Counted from the stretch's first letter, positions 44,414 to 54,201 are shown. The stretch is 64,000 nt of DNA from Colwellia sp. MB3u-41 (GCF_014076845.1 NZ_JACGUT010000054.1:1-64000), one strand, 5' to 3'. The notes: generated by a model not told the origin, from the letters alone. Program-made: numbers and translations.

Positions 44414-45346
44414 ATGAAAGCTAATACACTATTTTCTTCTTCACAAAGTAAAAGTAACTTACTTGATGGTATCGCTGTTTTTGTACAAGTGGTGCAAAGT
44501 AAAAGTTTTGTCAATGCTGCTGAAAAAATGAAGCACTCTACCTCTTATATCAGCAAAGAAGTCAGTAAGCTAGAAACTCGTTTAGGGGTCCGCTTATTGC
44601 ACCGAACGACCCGAACCTTAAGCTTAACATCCGAAGGCGAAGTCTATTATCAACAATGCCAACAGATCATTGAAGATGCTTTACACGTTGAAAATAGCCT
44701 TTTGGGACGCCAGCAAATACCACAAGGTCGTTTAAAGTTGAGCTGTCCTATTGGTATAGGTGTTTCTCGTATTAGGCCCATACTCGCTGAATTTATGGCT
44801 AAGTATCCGAAAATCACTTTAGACATCGAATTAAACGATCATAAAGTAGATTTAATTTCCGATGGCTTTGATATTGTCATCAGAGCAGCGGCTCAGCTTG
44901 AAGACTCAAGCCTAATTAGCCGACGTTTTATGAACTCGACCAGTTTAACGCTCGCGTCTCCCCAATACTTACAAGAGTATGGTATACCTAAACATCCCGA
45001 TGAATTGATTGATCATCAGATGATCAGTTACCGTAATCTAAAAACCCCTGAAACTTGGTATTACACCGCTAAAAATGGGCAAAAAACTCAAACACATGTT
45101 ATCAGTCGAGTATCATGCAATAATTCAGAAATGATGGTTTCGTTATGCTTAGCCGGACAAGGTATTATACGTATGCCGTTATTTAATTTGCGGGATGAAG
45201 TGACTACGGGGAAGTTAGTGCCACTGTTTGAAGATTTTATACCAATAAGTATTGGTGTTTACCTGGTTTATCCTAGCCGAAAAAACATGCCGGCGAAGGT
45301 AAAGTGCTTTATCGACTTTATTGTCGATAAGCTAGGTGATAGTTAG
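44414..45346 (+). CDS. LysR-family transcription regulator
   Basis: The 310-residue protein has a LysR HTH at about 18-77 (VFVQVVQSKSFVNAAEKMKH, SYISKEVSKLETRLGVRLLH then RTTRTLSLT) and a substrate-binding-type effector domain of the large LysR subgroup that often controls adjacent oxidoreductases (GRLKLSCPIGIG, DGFDIVIRAA). It is divergent from the FMN reductase, its probable target. The inducer is unknown. Confidence 0.88.
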   Translation: MKANTLFSSSQSKSNLLDGIAVFVQVVQSKSFVNAAEKMKHSTSYISKEVSKLETRLGVRLLHRTTRTLSLTSEGEVYYQQCQQIIEDALHVENSLLGRQQIPQGRLKLSCPIGIGVSRIRPILAEFMAKYPKITLDIELNDHKVDLISDGFDIVIRAAAQLEDSSLISRRFMNSTSLTLASPQYLQEYGIPKHPDELIDHQMISYRNLKTPETWYYTAKNGQKTQTHVISRVSCNNSEMMVSLCLAGQGIIRMPLFNLRDEVTTGKLVPLFEDFIPISIGVYLVYPSRKNMPAKVKCFIDFIVDKLGDS

Positions 45347-45360
45347 ATGAAGGTTGACCA

Positions 45361-46011
45361 CTACGCCAGCTTATTGTCTTGGGTAAACATACCTTTCACT
45401 AATGCCAGTTGAGCGAAATAATAGCTACTCATGATCCAAACACTTTCATAAGGTATTGGATGATAAAACTGATTAAGCCCTATTAATGAGTCTGAAAGAA
45501 TAAAGCTGAGCCCGCCAATAATTAACCAAGCATTCACTTTTTGTGAAAGTAAGGTAGTTATCCCCATTAACAGTAATATTGTCATATAAACCAATACAGG
45601 TATAAATAACTCACCTAAGCCGGCATATATTAACGAAAACATGCCAACGCCATAGCCAAAATAGAGCGTAATAATCGGTAAACGTTTGCTGACGATTTTT
45701 TTGGGTACGAGTGGTTTTAGACTAAAAATGTAAAATAGATGAGCGACTAAGAAAGCCCCTAAACCGAATACAAACCAATTAACCCTGTCATAATCTAAAA
45801 AGAAATCGCCAAAAGCTGAGAAAACTAAGCCGATCATAAATAACTTATGCGCGCGTTCTTTAGTTTCAAAGCTTCTTTGCCAAGAAAAATGCAGTAAAAC
45901 GAATATTGGTAAAATTTTTATTGCCCAGCTCAGCGGATAGGGCTTAAAAAAAAGACTGACCATAAAGCCACAAACACAGAGTAAAAATAAAAGTAAATGG
46001 GATCGGGTCAT
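45361..46011 (-). CDS. YhhN-family membrane protein, lysoplasmalogenase-like
   Basis: The start at 46011 (MTRSHLLLFLLCVCGFMVSL) gives 216 residues, the usual family length, and has AAGAG nine bases upstream. ATGs at 46020 and 46080 are possible. The protein has about eight membrane helices and family motifs KPYPLSWAIKILPIF, LVFSAFGDFFLDY and GGLSFILSDSLIGLNQF, with conserved aspartates. Characterised homologues hydrolyse the vinyl-ether bond of lysoplasmalogens. It converges on the LysR gene with 14 bases between the ends. Confidence 0.85.
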   Translation of the reverse strand: MTRSHLLLFLLCVCGFMVSLFFKPYPLSWAIKILPIFVLLHFSWQRSFETKERAHKLFMIGLVFSAFGDFFLDYDRVNWFVFGLGAFLVAHLFYIFSLKPLVPKKIVSKRLPIITLYFGYGVGMFSLIYAGLGELFIPVLVYMTILLLMGITTLLSQKVNAWLIIGGLSFILSDSLIGLNQFYHPIPYESVWIMSSYYFAQLALVKGMFTQDNKLA

Positions 46012-46191
46012 TGCTGTCATCTCTTTGCTGTAAGCCTTAGCACAAGGTACTAATCTACTGAATAACAAGTTAAAAGTCACCCTATAGGTTTACAATATAC
46101 AGAGTCAATTGAGTGTTCGCTATTTACCATTAAGCATAAGAAAGGGAGTAACACATCACTCACTCTCTTACTTATCCGGTTTTAAAATGCC

Positions 46192-47448
46192 TTAAACTCT
46201 TTCAATAATTAAAGCTATTCCCTGCCCAACACCAATGCACATAGTACACAACGCATAACGCTTGTTGGTACGTTGCAATTGGCGAGCTGCTGACGTTATT
46301 AAGCGCGCACCACTCATTCCCAAAGGATGTCCTAATGCGATAGCGCCACCTTGCGGGTTAATACGAAGATCGTCATCTTGCAAACCTAACTCGCGAATAC
46401 AAGCTAAAGCTTGTGCAGCAAAAGCTTCGTTCAGTTCAATAATGTCGATATCTTCAAGTGATAAATTCAAACGTTTTAGCAATTTTTTTGTTGCTGGAAC
46501 CGGACCAATCCCCATAATACGTGGTGGTACACCAGCAACTGCCGTACCTAGCACCTTGGCAATAGGTGCTAAGTTGTTTTTTTGCACCGATTGACTTGAC
46601 GCCAATAATATTGCCGCAGCGCCATCATTAATTCCCGAGGCATTACCGGCGGTAATAGTACCTTTGGCATGAACAAAAGGCTTGAGTGCCATCATTTTAT
46701 CTAAACTTGTTAAACGAATATGCTCATCTTGAGAGAAAATAATAGGGTCGTTTTTACCTTGTGAAATACTAACGGGTAGTATTTCTTCTGCAAAAAATCC
46801 TGCTTGTTGGGCTTTAGCTGCTTTTTGCTGGCTAGCAAAAGCAAACTTGTCTTGGTCTGCCCGGCTAATGTTAAACTCTTGTGCAAGATTTTCTGCTGTT
46901 TGTGGCATGCTTTCAGTGCCGTACGCACTATCGAGTGCTTTGTTAATAAAGCGCCAGCCCGTCGTTGTATCGAAAATTTCTTGAGTACGCGAAAAATTAC
47001 TTTCTGCTTTGCCCATCACAAAAGGTGCGCGAGTCATGCTTTCAACACCGCCAGCAATAATCATTTCAGCTTCACCTGACTTAATCGCCTGCATCGCAAT
47101 ACCGACAGCATTTAAGCCAGAGCCACATAAACGGTTCAAGGTTGTTGCAGGGACTTGATAAGGTAAGCCCGCTAATAACGTGGCTACACGAGCAATATTA
47201 CGGTTATCTTCTCCTGCTTGGTTAGCACAACCTAAAATAACATCGTCTACTTGGCTAAAATCGAGTGTTGGGTTTCGTGCCATTAGTGCTGCTAAGGGTA
47301 ATGCGGCTAGGTCATCAGCACGAATGGTCGCTAGCGAGCCAGCATAACGGCCAATAGGTGTTCTAATGGCATCACAAATGAAAACTTCATTTTGTTCAAG
47401 ACTTCTATTTTGTCCGGTACTTTCAGTTTTAGTTGAAAAAGCACTCAT
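46192..47448 (-). CDS. Thiolase, probably 3-oxoadipyl-CoA thiolase type (PcaF/PaaJ)
   Basis: The 418-residue enzyme matches PcaF: EVFICDAIRTPIGRYAGSLA, GCANQAGEDNRNIARVA, active-site C in TTLNRLCGSGLNAVG, IIAGGVESMTRAPFVMGKAE, NEAFAAQALACIRELG, GGAIALGHPLGMSGAR and CTMCIGVGQG. A 20-residue N-terminal extension is unusual, and its AAGAGAA site supports the first ATG. PcaF cleaves 3-oxoadipyl-CoA to succinyl-CoA and acetyl-CoA in aromatic degradation. No other pathway genes are adjacent, so a general acetyl-CoA acyltransferase role is possible. Confidence 0.85.
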   Translation of the reverse strand: MSAFSTKTESTGQNRSLEQNEVFICDAIRTPIGRYAGSLATIRADDLAALPLAALMARNPTLDFSQVDDVILGCANQAGEDNRNIARVATLLAGLPYQVPATTLNRLCGSGLNAVGIAMQAIKSGEAEMIIAGGVESMTRAPFVMGKAESNFSRTQEIFDTTTGWRFINKALDSAYGTESMPQTAENLAQEFNISRADQDKFAFASQQKAAKAQQAGFFAEEILPVSISQGKNDPIIFSQDEHIRLTSLDKMMALKPFVHAKGTITAGNASGINDGAAAILLASSQSVQKNNLAPIAKVLGTAVAGVPPRIMGIGPVPATKKLLKRLNLSLEDIDIIELNEAFAAQALACIRELGLQDDDLRINPQGGAIALGHPLGMSGARLITSAARQLQRTNKRYALCTMCIGVGQGIALIIERV

Positions 47449-47942
47449 GCATATATTCTCTTTTGAGTTTGTTTGAACTTAGCGTTAACTTCGTTTTAGT
47501 CAGGGATATTACTCAATAACTGTTTCAAAACCTGAGTTAAATGCGTTACTAAAATCATATTTTTTTTCTGTTATCACCGATGATAACATTATCAAACAAA
47601 TATTGATCATCATCAGTCCTTGTTCAAATAAATGTCTCAGTAATACCTTCTGTTCCATTTTCGTTAGCATACACTTGGCGATAATTTTTCGGTGCATGTT
47701 ATGAGACTAAAACACAGTTTTTGGCTCATAACAAAGCTCTGTACCTATATTCACCTAGAGAAATTCAGCATGACGATTTCAAGTGCTTGTTCATTATTTA
47801 AAGAACAACCCACCTTACGGGTGCCTATAAACTTGAAAAATATCATTTTTTATCAAAGGTATAGATAAAAACTATAATTAATTCTGCTAATCATTATTAA
47901 AGGTTATAGTAATGGGAACAAACTTCATTTTATCAACAACGA
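47449..47942. other. Intergenic region between thiolase and LysR pseudogene
   Basis: This 494-base region separates divergent genes. A 62-codon minus-strand frame at 47509-47697 has no recognisable family features and no good ribosome site, so I do not call it. The thiolase promoter should lie at its left end. Confidence 0.4.
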
Positions 47943-47954
47943 TTGGAAATAACG

Positions 47955-48797
47955 ATGGAACTTCGATCACTAAAGTATTTTCAATCTGTCTATGAGCAAG
48001 GCAGTATTAGTGGCGCTGCTCGCGTTTGCTTTGTTTCTCAGCCTTCAATCACCACGGCGATTCAGCAGCTAGAATCAGATTTAAATATCACTTTGTTTTT
48101 TCGTCATGCACGCGGTGTATTGCCCACAGATGCGGCAGATAAACTCTACCCTAAAGCAAAAGAAATGACTGACAATGCAAAGTCTATCAGTCATCTTTTT
48201 TCTGAAAACCCAAAACCCGTGTTACTCAGGCTAGGTATTATGCGCTGATTGGGAGCGCAACGAATGAGTCACTTATTGAAGAAAATAACAGAAAAAATTG
48301 ATCATATAGAATTAACGTTAGTTGACCCTCAAGAACCTTGCGATGCGCGCGTTGTGTCTGCTAACTCTGTTGCCTATAACGAAAGCTTTATTCCTATTTG
48401 GCAAGACAACTATCAAATAGCGGTGCCAAAAAGCTGGCCTATTGCTCAACAGTCGTCTATTAACATTATTCAATTGCAAGATATGCCTTTTATCAATAGA
48501 GCACCTTGTGACGCCCTCGACACCTTAAAAGTGGTCATGGCTGATGCTTCTATTAGGTTTCAACCCCGCGCTAATATTAAAACCATCGAATATGCTTGGC
48601 AATTAGTCTGCGCAGGGATTGGCGCGGCTTTACTGCCTGATTGGCAAGAAATTCTAGCGGCTGAAGCGTTAGTATTAATGCCAGTCGAAGATAATAGGTT
48701 AATAAAAGACATTGGATTGGCATTTAACCGTAATAAAGAGAATTCATTCATTATTAGCGCGGTAAAAGAAGTTTGTCGCTCAGTCCGTGTCAGTTAA
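47955..48797 (+). pseudogene. LysR-family regulator interrupted by an in-frame TGA
   Basis: From the ATG at 47955 (MELRSLKYFQSVYEQGSISG) a LysR HTH is followed by the linker and LLRLGIMR. Then TGA at 48246-48248 stops the frame, and the same frame resumes without shift as LGAQRMSHLLKKITEKI, running through the whole effector domain to 48797. It is a single nonsense change, since TCA (serine) would fit the position, in an otherwise intact gene of about 280 codons. Either this strain has lost the regulator, or there is readthrough or a sequencing error. It sits divergent from the thiolase, its likely former target. Confidence 0.85.
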
Positions 48798-48811
48798 ATC
48801 ACTGTTGATGT

Positions 48812-49024
48812 TTACGTAAAATCTAAACAAATATCGGTACAGCCTTTACCGCAATAAACACCGGGTGTGCTTTTGTCTTCTGGTACAACTAAGCGCAGAA
48901 TAGTGCCACAAGTTTCACAGTTTATTTGACGACCAGCCATTACTTTTTTAATCAAGGCTTTTTGATCATTAAATGACTTGGCACTGGTTTTTTTTAACTG
49001 GTCAAATTGGCTTATATCAAGCAT
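48812..49024 (-). CDS. Small zinc-ribbon-like protein
   Basis: The 70-residue protein has a helical N-terminus (LDISQFDQLKKTSAKSFN) and a probable zinc site, INCETCGTILRLVVPEDKST with the later VYCGKGCTDICLDF. That is CxxC followed by CxxxC. It has no recognised function. AGAG lies upstream of the ATG. Its end faces the LysR pseudogene with 14 bases between them. Confidence 0.65.
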   Translation of the reverse strand: MLDISQFDQLKKTSAKSFNDQKALIKKVMAGRQINCETCGTILRLVVPEDKSTPGVYCGKGCTDICLDFT

Positions 49025-49140
49025 AAAACTCTCTTAATGATGCTGAAATACTTCAGCATAAGAATAATAGTAAAGGTTAGCCATCATATGTTATTTACAT
49101 TATAGATGAACCTAACCCCTTTATAAGTATTAGAATATAC

Positions 49141-49482
49141 TTAAACTGCAGCGCAATAAAACCCATCATACTGTCCACCTAGTGGCTCTGCGCTTGAAAT
49201 CAATAAATTTTGATACGAACTAATGTTTTCATAACTGGCACCAACAAAGGGATAAGCCGTAATTTCCCAAGGAAAGTCATCATTACCCTCATAAGGACAA
49301 AATGATAATTTTTGGTTGTTTTCTAAAAGTAACTGACCAAACTTCAAAGCAGCTTCTTCGTTAGGAAAAATGACTGAAAACTCAATTTCACGGGCTTGAC
49401 TTAAATCATCGCCATCAATCATCATTTGCCACAAAGCGTTGCCAACATTATCTTCTGGAAATAGGGCTAAATCACGGTTCAT
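49141..49482 (-). CDS. rraB: RraB-family ribonuclease E inhibitor-like protein
   Basis: The 113-residue protein matches RraB: FPEDNVGNALWQMMIDGDDL, SQAREIEFSVIFPNEEAALK, FCPYEGNDDFPWEITAYPF and the end AEPLGGQYDGFYC. RraB binds RNase E in the cytoplasm and changes its mRNA selectivity. It is slightly shorter than the E. coli protein (138 residues), lacking the acidic tail. It is a single-gene unit, divergent from the pseudouridine synthase. Confidence 0.85.
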   Translation of the reverse strand: MNRDLALFPEDNVGNALWQMMIDGDDLSQAREIEFSVIFPNEEAALKFGQLLLENNQKLSFCPYEGNDDFPWEITAYPFVGASYENISSYQNLLISSAEPLGGQYDGFYCAAV

Positions 49483-49607
49483 TATTATTCATCTTATTGT
49501 TAACTAAATTATTTCGCTATTTTATCTGATGAAAAACAGAATACCAATTTTGTTCGGCATTATTTTTGGTAAACTAACGTCATTAATGACAACAACGGTC
49601 TTTAACC

Positions 49608-50480
49608 TTGAGTATAGCCTTGAATAAATTTGAGCTTCACCTTGATATCAATACAGAAAACAGCACCATTATCACAGAGCTTAACAAGCAGTGCGCATTA
49701 AGTAATGCGCAATTAAAACAAGCTATTCAGCAAGGAGCGTTATGGTTAACGCGCGGAAAAAGCACACAACGCTTGCGACGGATTAAAAAACCATTAAAAA
49801 TAACCGATACCTTGCACTTTTATTATGACGAAAAAGTATTAAACCAGCAGCCTAATGAAGCCTTGTTAGTGGCTGATTGTGTTGATTACAGTGTTTGGTA
49901 TAAGCCTTACGGCATGTTATCTCAAGGTTCGAAGTGGAGTGATCATTGTACTATCGCTCGTTGGGCACAAACACACCTAAAACCTGAACGCGCAGTATTC
50001 ATCGTTCATCGCTTAGATAGAGCTGCAACGGGGTTGATTTTAATTGCGCATAGCAAAAAAGCAGTTCAAGCATTAAGTGCTATGTTTGAAAAGCATAATT
50101 TAGAAAAAATATATCATATTATCATTCATGGTGATCATCGTTTGCGCCCGCAACCTGATACCTTAACAAATGATGTTGACGGTAAAAAAGCGAGTAGTCA
50201 TTTTACTCATCTTGCGTACGATGAAAAAAATAATACATCCTTAGTACAAGTAAAAATAGATACCGGTAGAAAACATCAAATAAGAAGCCATGCAGCAAGT
50301 ATTAATATGCCCGTGGTTGGCGATAGGTTACACGGGAAAGTTGTTGAGGGTACTAATGAAGAAAGTATTAACTTACAACTTTGCGCCGTTGCACTTAATT
50401 TTATTTGCCCGCTTAGCGACGAGCAAAGATCATTTAAACTACCAGAGCATTTAATGCCATCATTAAATGCTCTGGCGTGA
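49608..50480 (+). CDS. RluA-family RNA pseudouridine synthase
   Basis: The 290-residue protein has an S4-like N-terminal part (about 20-75) and the RluA catalytic core: YSVWYKPYGMLSQG, the active-site aspartate in FIVHRLDRAATGLILIAHS, EKIYHIIIHGD, and VQVKIDTGRKHQIRSHAA with VVGDRLHG. It converts specific uridines of rRNA or tRNA to pseudouridine. The exact site cannot be told from sequence. A TTG at 49608 is the longest start, and the ribosome site is weak. It converges with dapA six bases from its stop. Confidence 0.85.
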   Translation: MSIALNKFELHLDINTENSTIITELNKQCALSNAQLKQAIQQGALWLTRGKSTQRLRRIKKPLKITDTLHFYYDEKVLNQQPNEALLVADCVDYSVWYKPYGMLSQGSKWSDHCTIARWAQTHLKPERAVFIVHRLDRAATGLILIAHSKKAVQALSAMFEKHNLEKIYHIIIHGDHRLRPQPDTLTNDVDGKKASSHFTHLAYDEKNNTSLVQVKIDTGRKHQIRSHAASINMPVVGDRLHGKVVEGTNEESINLQLCAVALNFICPLSDEQRSFKLPEHLMPSLNALA

Positions 50481-50486
50481 ACGCAT

Positions 50487-51395
50487 TTATGAGCAGTAAT
50501 TAAAGTCGCTATCTTTAAGAAGTGCTAATTTGTCACCAACAAGTTCTGCCGTTTCAATTTTCGCTAAAAGGTCAAAACCGACCTGACGTTGCTCTAGTGT
50601 CAATGCTAGATAAGGCAATCTAAAGTTAGCTTCAACGGCACCTGTCATCATCAAGGTCGTATTTACTGCAATAGGGTTTGGCTCACAAAACAACCATTTC
50701 ATGAGGCCTTGTAAGCGTTCATTTAGCTCGCTGTCTCGAGTATCCATTAAGGTTCTCATTAAGCCTGGAATAACATTTGATGTTACTGAAATAACACCAT
50801 GAGAGCCAAATTGATGGCGACCGACATAACTTTCATCGTCGTTGCCTGACCAACAAGCAATCCCTTGTTTTTCATAATACGCGATACGCTCGTTACCACC
50901 ACATTCTTTCACACCAATAAAGTTTTTATGCTTTGACAACGGCTCGATCAAATCAGGGGTAAGATCCTGACCCGTTCGACCCGGCACGTTATAAATAAAC
51001 GCAGGTCCAATATCTAATACTTTATTAAAATGTGCCGCAACACCCGCCATTGACGTTCTACCGTAATAAGGATTAATTTGCAATGCTGCATCCATTCCCA
51101 TAGCAAAACCATTTTGTGTCGCTTTAATCGCTTCACGGGTATTATTACTACCGGTATTACCAACAATAATAAGTTTGTCGCTATATTGATGAACGGTATG
51201 GGCGATTAACATTAAGTGCTCTTCCCAACTTAATAAGTGTCCTTCACCGGTAGTTCCACCGACAACAATACCGTCAACGCCAGCAGCAATTTGCTTTGCA
51301 ACAAGTTGGTCATAAGTAACAAGGTCAATTTCACCCTGTGCGTTATAAGGGGTTTTTATCGCAGTAATTAAACTTGCTGCATTTATATTTTTCAT
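50487..51395 (-). CDS. dapA: 4-hydroxy-tetrahydrodipicolinate synthase of plant-like type
   Basis: The start at 51395 gives MKNINAASLITAIKTPYNAQ. Longer frames have no family match. The 302-residue protein has the DapA motifs GGTTGEGHLLSWEEH, the tyrosine in NPYYGRTS, IYNVPGRTGQDLTP, the Schiff-base lysine in GVKECGGN, and GVISVTSNVIPGLM. Several of these (SWEEHLMLIAHTV, NTGSNNTREAI, WLFCEPNPIAVNT, final DSDF) follow the plant enzyme rather than E. coli DapA. It makes the first committed lysine/diaminopimelate intermediate. The upstream gene ends 62 bases before its start and may share a transcript. Confidence 0.87.
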   Translation of the reverse strand: MKNINAASLITAIKTPYNAQGEIDLVTYDQLVAKQIAAGVDGIVVGGTTGEGHLLSWEEHLMLIAHTVHQYSDKLIIVGNTGSNNTREAIKATQNGFAMGMDAALQINPYYGRTSMAGVAAHFNKVLDIGPAFIYNVPGRTGQDLTPDLIEPLSKHKNFIGVKECGGNERIAYYEKQGIACWSGNDDESYVGRHQFGSHGVISVTSNVIPGLMRTLMDTRDSELNERLQGLMKWLFCEPNPIAVNTTLMMTGAVEANFRLPYLALTLEQRQVGFDLLAKIETAELVGDKLALLKDSDFNYCS

Positions 51396-51456
51396 TTTTT
51401 CTCTACTACTTATTAAGTAAATGGGGAATTTTATTATTTGTGAAGAATAACTTAAT

Positions 51457-51843
51457 TTAACAGTGTCCGATTTTATCAACAACTCGGCGCAGGATAAACA
51501 CTTCATTACTCACAATATGCTGGTATTTAAACACTTGGCTGTCTAATGCTAAAATTTTGTAGGCCTGATAGTTATTTTCATTATGTAAATCTGCACAATA
51601 ATGCTCATTGTCTACAACTTCTTCTTGCGTAATAGTAAAGTGTATATCACCCACTAATCCCCAATCGCCTAGCTCAACATTTTGGCTAATAATTTCGCCT
51701 TGAGAGGTTTGTTCGACAAAAGAAAACTCAAAGCTACCATCAAGGCAAAGCTCAGCATACTCAACAAGTTGGTGACCTGTGTTATTCATTTCCATACGAT
51801 ACCAACGCCCCGCTAATAATGCTCGGTTATATTGCTCACTCAC
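51457..51843 (-). CDS. Conserved hypothetical soluble protein upstream of dapA
   Basis: The 128-residue protein is predicted mostly beta, with alternating hydrophobic strands (GRWYRMEMNNTGHQLVEYAE, LGDWGLVGDIHFTIT, VFILRRVVDKIGHC). It begins MSEQYNRALLAGRWYR, a lipocalin-like start for small beta-barrel proteins, but there is no signal peptide and I cannot assign a family. It reads toward dapA on the same strand. Confidence 0.55.
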   Translation of the reverse strand: MSEQYNRALLAGRWYRMEMNNTGHQLVEYAELCLDGSFEFSFVEQTSQGEIISQNVELGDWGLVGDIHFTITQEEVVDNEHYCADLHNENNYQAYKILALDSQVFKYQHIVSNEVFILRRVVDKIGHC

Positions 51844-51972
51844 TTAAAATACGCCTTAATAACTCTGTCAAATATATGCGCTATTGTGCCTTATTTTTAC
51901 CAACAACCAAATAAAAAAAACCACAACAGAAATGTTGTAGTAAAGTATATTTTTGTAAACCATTGTTACAAA

Positions 51973-52743
51973 TTAATTTTTCATCACAGTGATGCTGCCA
52001 TTAACACTTTCTAAATTAATATTAATATCACCGCTGCCAACAGTTCCAGATAAATGACGACCGCTAAACATTTTTTTATCACTTGAAAGTCCAAACTCAG
52101 TAGCAATACTGCCATGCATGGTTTCAGCATTAATTACAGCACTCAAATCACTTGGCATATAAAGTTTAATGCTACCATTTACGGTTGTTAATTCGATATT
52201 ATCTACGTTTTTATCTATGCGCTGGTATGACGCTTTAATACTGCCATTGACACAATTTAGCTCAAGATCATCAGCTGAGTCTTGCACATTAATAGACCCA
52301 TTTACTGTGTTAGCTTTTATTTCACCTTTTACTTGCTCAATAACCAAAGAACCGTTAACTAACTCAATATTGGTTAACGCAGCGCCAAAGGGTACCATTA
52401 CGCTATAGTCAACTTTTCCTGAGTTGCTATTGCGCCCCCAAGATGCTTGTTTGGTGTACTGTGTTTCAACACTCACGTCACTTGAGCGTTCAGAAAACTC
52501 AATATTAATACGCTCTCTATCTTCTTGATTATCTGCAGTGATCATTGCCGTTATTTTTATTTCACTTTTATCCCAGCCTTTAATCTCAACGCCACCATTA
52601 ACATTAGCTAAACGTAAAGTTGCTGATGAACTAACAGAAAATGATTTTTCAATAGTCTCTTTAACTTCAGCGTATACTGATGTGATCATTGATAGTGATA
52701 AAATAGTGGCTAACGTAAGTTGTTTTTTTAATGCATTTTTCAT
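51973..52743 (-). CDS. Exported DUF4097-type beta-helix repeat protein
   Basis: The 256-residue protein has a signal peptide (MKNALKKQLTLATILSLSM to VYA). The mature part is built from short beta repeats that centre on VNG(S/G): LANVNGGVEIKG, ELVNGSLVIEQ, NTVNGSINVQD, NCVNGSIKASY, TTVNGSIKLYM, AETMHGSIATE and LESVNGSITV. That periodicity is the DUF4097 putative-adhesin pattern, forming a right-handed beta-helix-like stack. The role is unknown and the location is periplasmic or outer surface. It is divergent from cinA. Confidence 0.82.
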   Translation of the reverse strand: MKNALKKQLTLATILSLSMITSVYAEVKETIEKSFSVSSSATLRLANVNGGVEIKGWDKSEIKITAMITADNQEDRERINIEFSERSSDVSVETQYTKQASWGRNSNSGKVDYSVMVPFGAALTNIELVNGSLVIEQVKGEIKANTVNGSINVQDSADDLELNCVNGSIKASYQRIDKNVDNIELTTVNGSIKLYMPSDLSAVINAETMHGSIATEFGLSSDKKMFSGRHLSGTVGSGDININLESVNGSITVMKN

Positions 52744-52926
52744 AAATGTTCCTTTAAAATTTTATTAATAGTTTTTGTTTTAATAATCATTAGTCACTCA
52801 TCTTATAAAAAAGGTTTAAATTTATTTGATTGGTATAAATTTTTTATTTACTGATACTTACTAACAATAATTCGACTTATAAAGTAATCTAACGCTATTA
52901 TTTTATTTGGTTTTTGAGTTGCAAAA

Positions 52927-54201
52927 ATGACTATCGCTAAAGTACACCTTCTCCTTACTGGTAATGAGTTAATGACTGGAGATATTGTTGACAGTAACTC
53001 CGCAATGATCGCCCAACAATGCAAAACCATTGGCATAAAAATTAGCCGTAAAGTCACTTTAGCTGACGACCTAAAGTTACTTTACAAGGAAATAATAACG
53101 TTAACAAAAGACGCTGACGTATTAATTATCAATGGGGGGCTTGGACCAACAACCGACGATTTAACCGCACAAGCGTTAGCAAATGCCAGTAACCTTCCTT
53201 TAGAGCAACACCCTATTGCGTTGGCACATTTACAAGCATGGTGTGAACAACGTAATGCGCACTTAGGCGCCGCAAATTTAAAACAAGCGATATTGCCAAA
53301 AGATTGCAATATTATTATCAACCGAGTGGGCAGCGCTGTTGGGTTTTCAATGAGATTAAATGACTGCCAAGTTTTCTGCACTCCGGGTGTCCCCAGTGAA
53401 CTAAAAATAATGCTTAATGAAGAAATTATTCCGGTACTAGCGTTACAATCAAAATTCACCGCGGAAATGGACATTACCCGTTTACAATTATTTGGTATTG
53501 GCGAGTCATCATTACAATCAATGCTAATTAAAGAGTTTCCTTATTGGCCTAAAGAAGTTGAATTAGGTTTTCGCGCGAGCTCTCCATTAATAGAATTAAA
53601 ATTAACCGTTGAAAAAAATGAATATTTACCCGTAAAAATTAATCTCATTGAGAAAATAAAAACGTTATTAAATGATCACATTATTGAGGAAATTAAAGAA
53701 AACCCTCATACCTTAGCAGAATTAGTCTTGCAATTATGCCAACAAAAAAATCTTAAGATAACTACAGCAGAATCTTGTACTGGGGGGTTAATCGCGAGTG
53801 AGTTAACAAAAGTATCAGGATCATCGGCTTCATTTGAAGCAGGCTTTGTAACTTATTCAAATGGTATGAAAAGCAAATTACTTAATGTTAATGAAAATAT
53901 AATAAAGCAACACGGCGCAGTGAGTGAGGAAACGGTGAGAGCGATGGCTAAAGGAGCATTGGCTATTGCAGATGCAGATTTAGTTATTGCTGTTTCAGGC
54001 ATCGCTGGTCCTGATGGTGGCACAAAAGAGAAACCAGTGGGCTCAGTTTGGGTTGCCTGGGGGAATAAAGACAAAATAGACAGTAAATATTTTTGTATAA
54101 GAGCAAATAGGGTCTACTTTCAGCAAATGGTAGCCTCACGATCGCTTGATATGATCCGACGTTTATTAATTGAAAGCACTCAAACACCACTTTATTTCTA
54201 A
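52927..54201 (+). CDS. cinA: CinA-family protein with NMN deamidase (PncC) domain
   Basis: The 424-residue protein has an N-terminal MoCF-like domain (about 1-170; LLLTGNELMTGDIVDSNSAM, LIINGGLGPTTDDLTAQAL). Its C-terminal CinA/PncC domain (about 265-415) contains TTAESCTGGLIASELTKVSG, FVTYSNGMKSKLL and IAVSGIAGPDGGTKEKPVGS. The PncC domain deamidates NMN to nicotinate mononucleotide, recycling NAD breakdown products. The N-terminal domain may act on ADP-ribose. It appears monocistronic and is part of the backbone, separate from the NAD cluster at 16.9-22.9 kb. Confidence 0.92.
   Translation: MTIAKVHLLLTGNELMTGDIVDSNSAMIAQQCKTIGIKISRKVTLADDLKLLYKEIITLTKDADVLIINGGLGPTTDDLTAQALANASNLPLEQHPIALAHLQAWCEQRNAHLGAANLKQAILPKDCNIIINRVGSAVGFSMRLNDCQVFCTPGVPSELKIMLNEEIIPVLALQSKFTAEMDITRLQLFGIGESSLQSMLIKEFPYWPKEVELGFRASSPLIELKLTVEKNEYLPVKINLIEKIKTLLNDHIIEEIKENPHTLAELVLQLCQQKNLKITTAESCTGGLIASELTKVSGSSASFEAGFVTYSNGMKSKLLNVNENIIKQHGAVSEETVRAMAKGALAIADADLVIAVSGIAGPDGGTKEKPVGSVWVAWGNKDKIDSKYFCIRANRVYFQQMVASRSLDMIRRLLIESTQTPLYF

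Noticed and set aside
47509-47697. 62-codon minus-strand frame upstream of the thiolase
   Set aside because: No ribosome site, no family features, low-complexity hydrophobic composition; likely chance.
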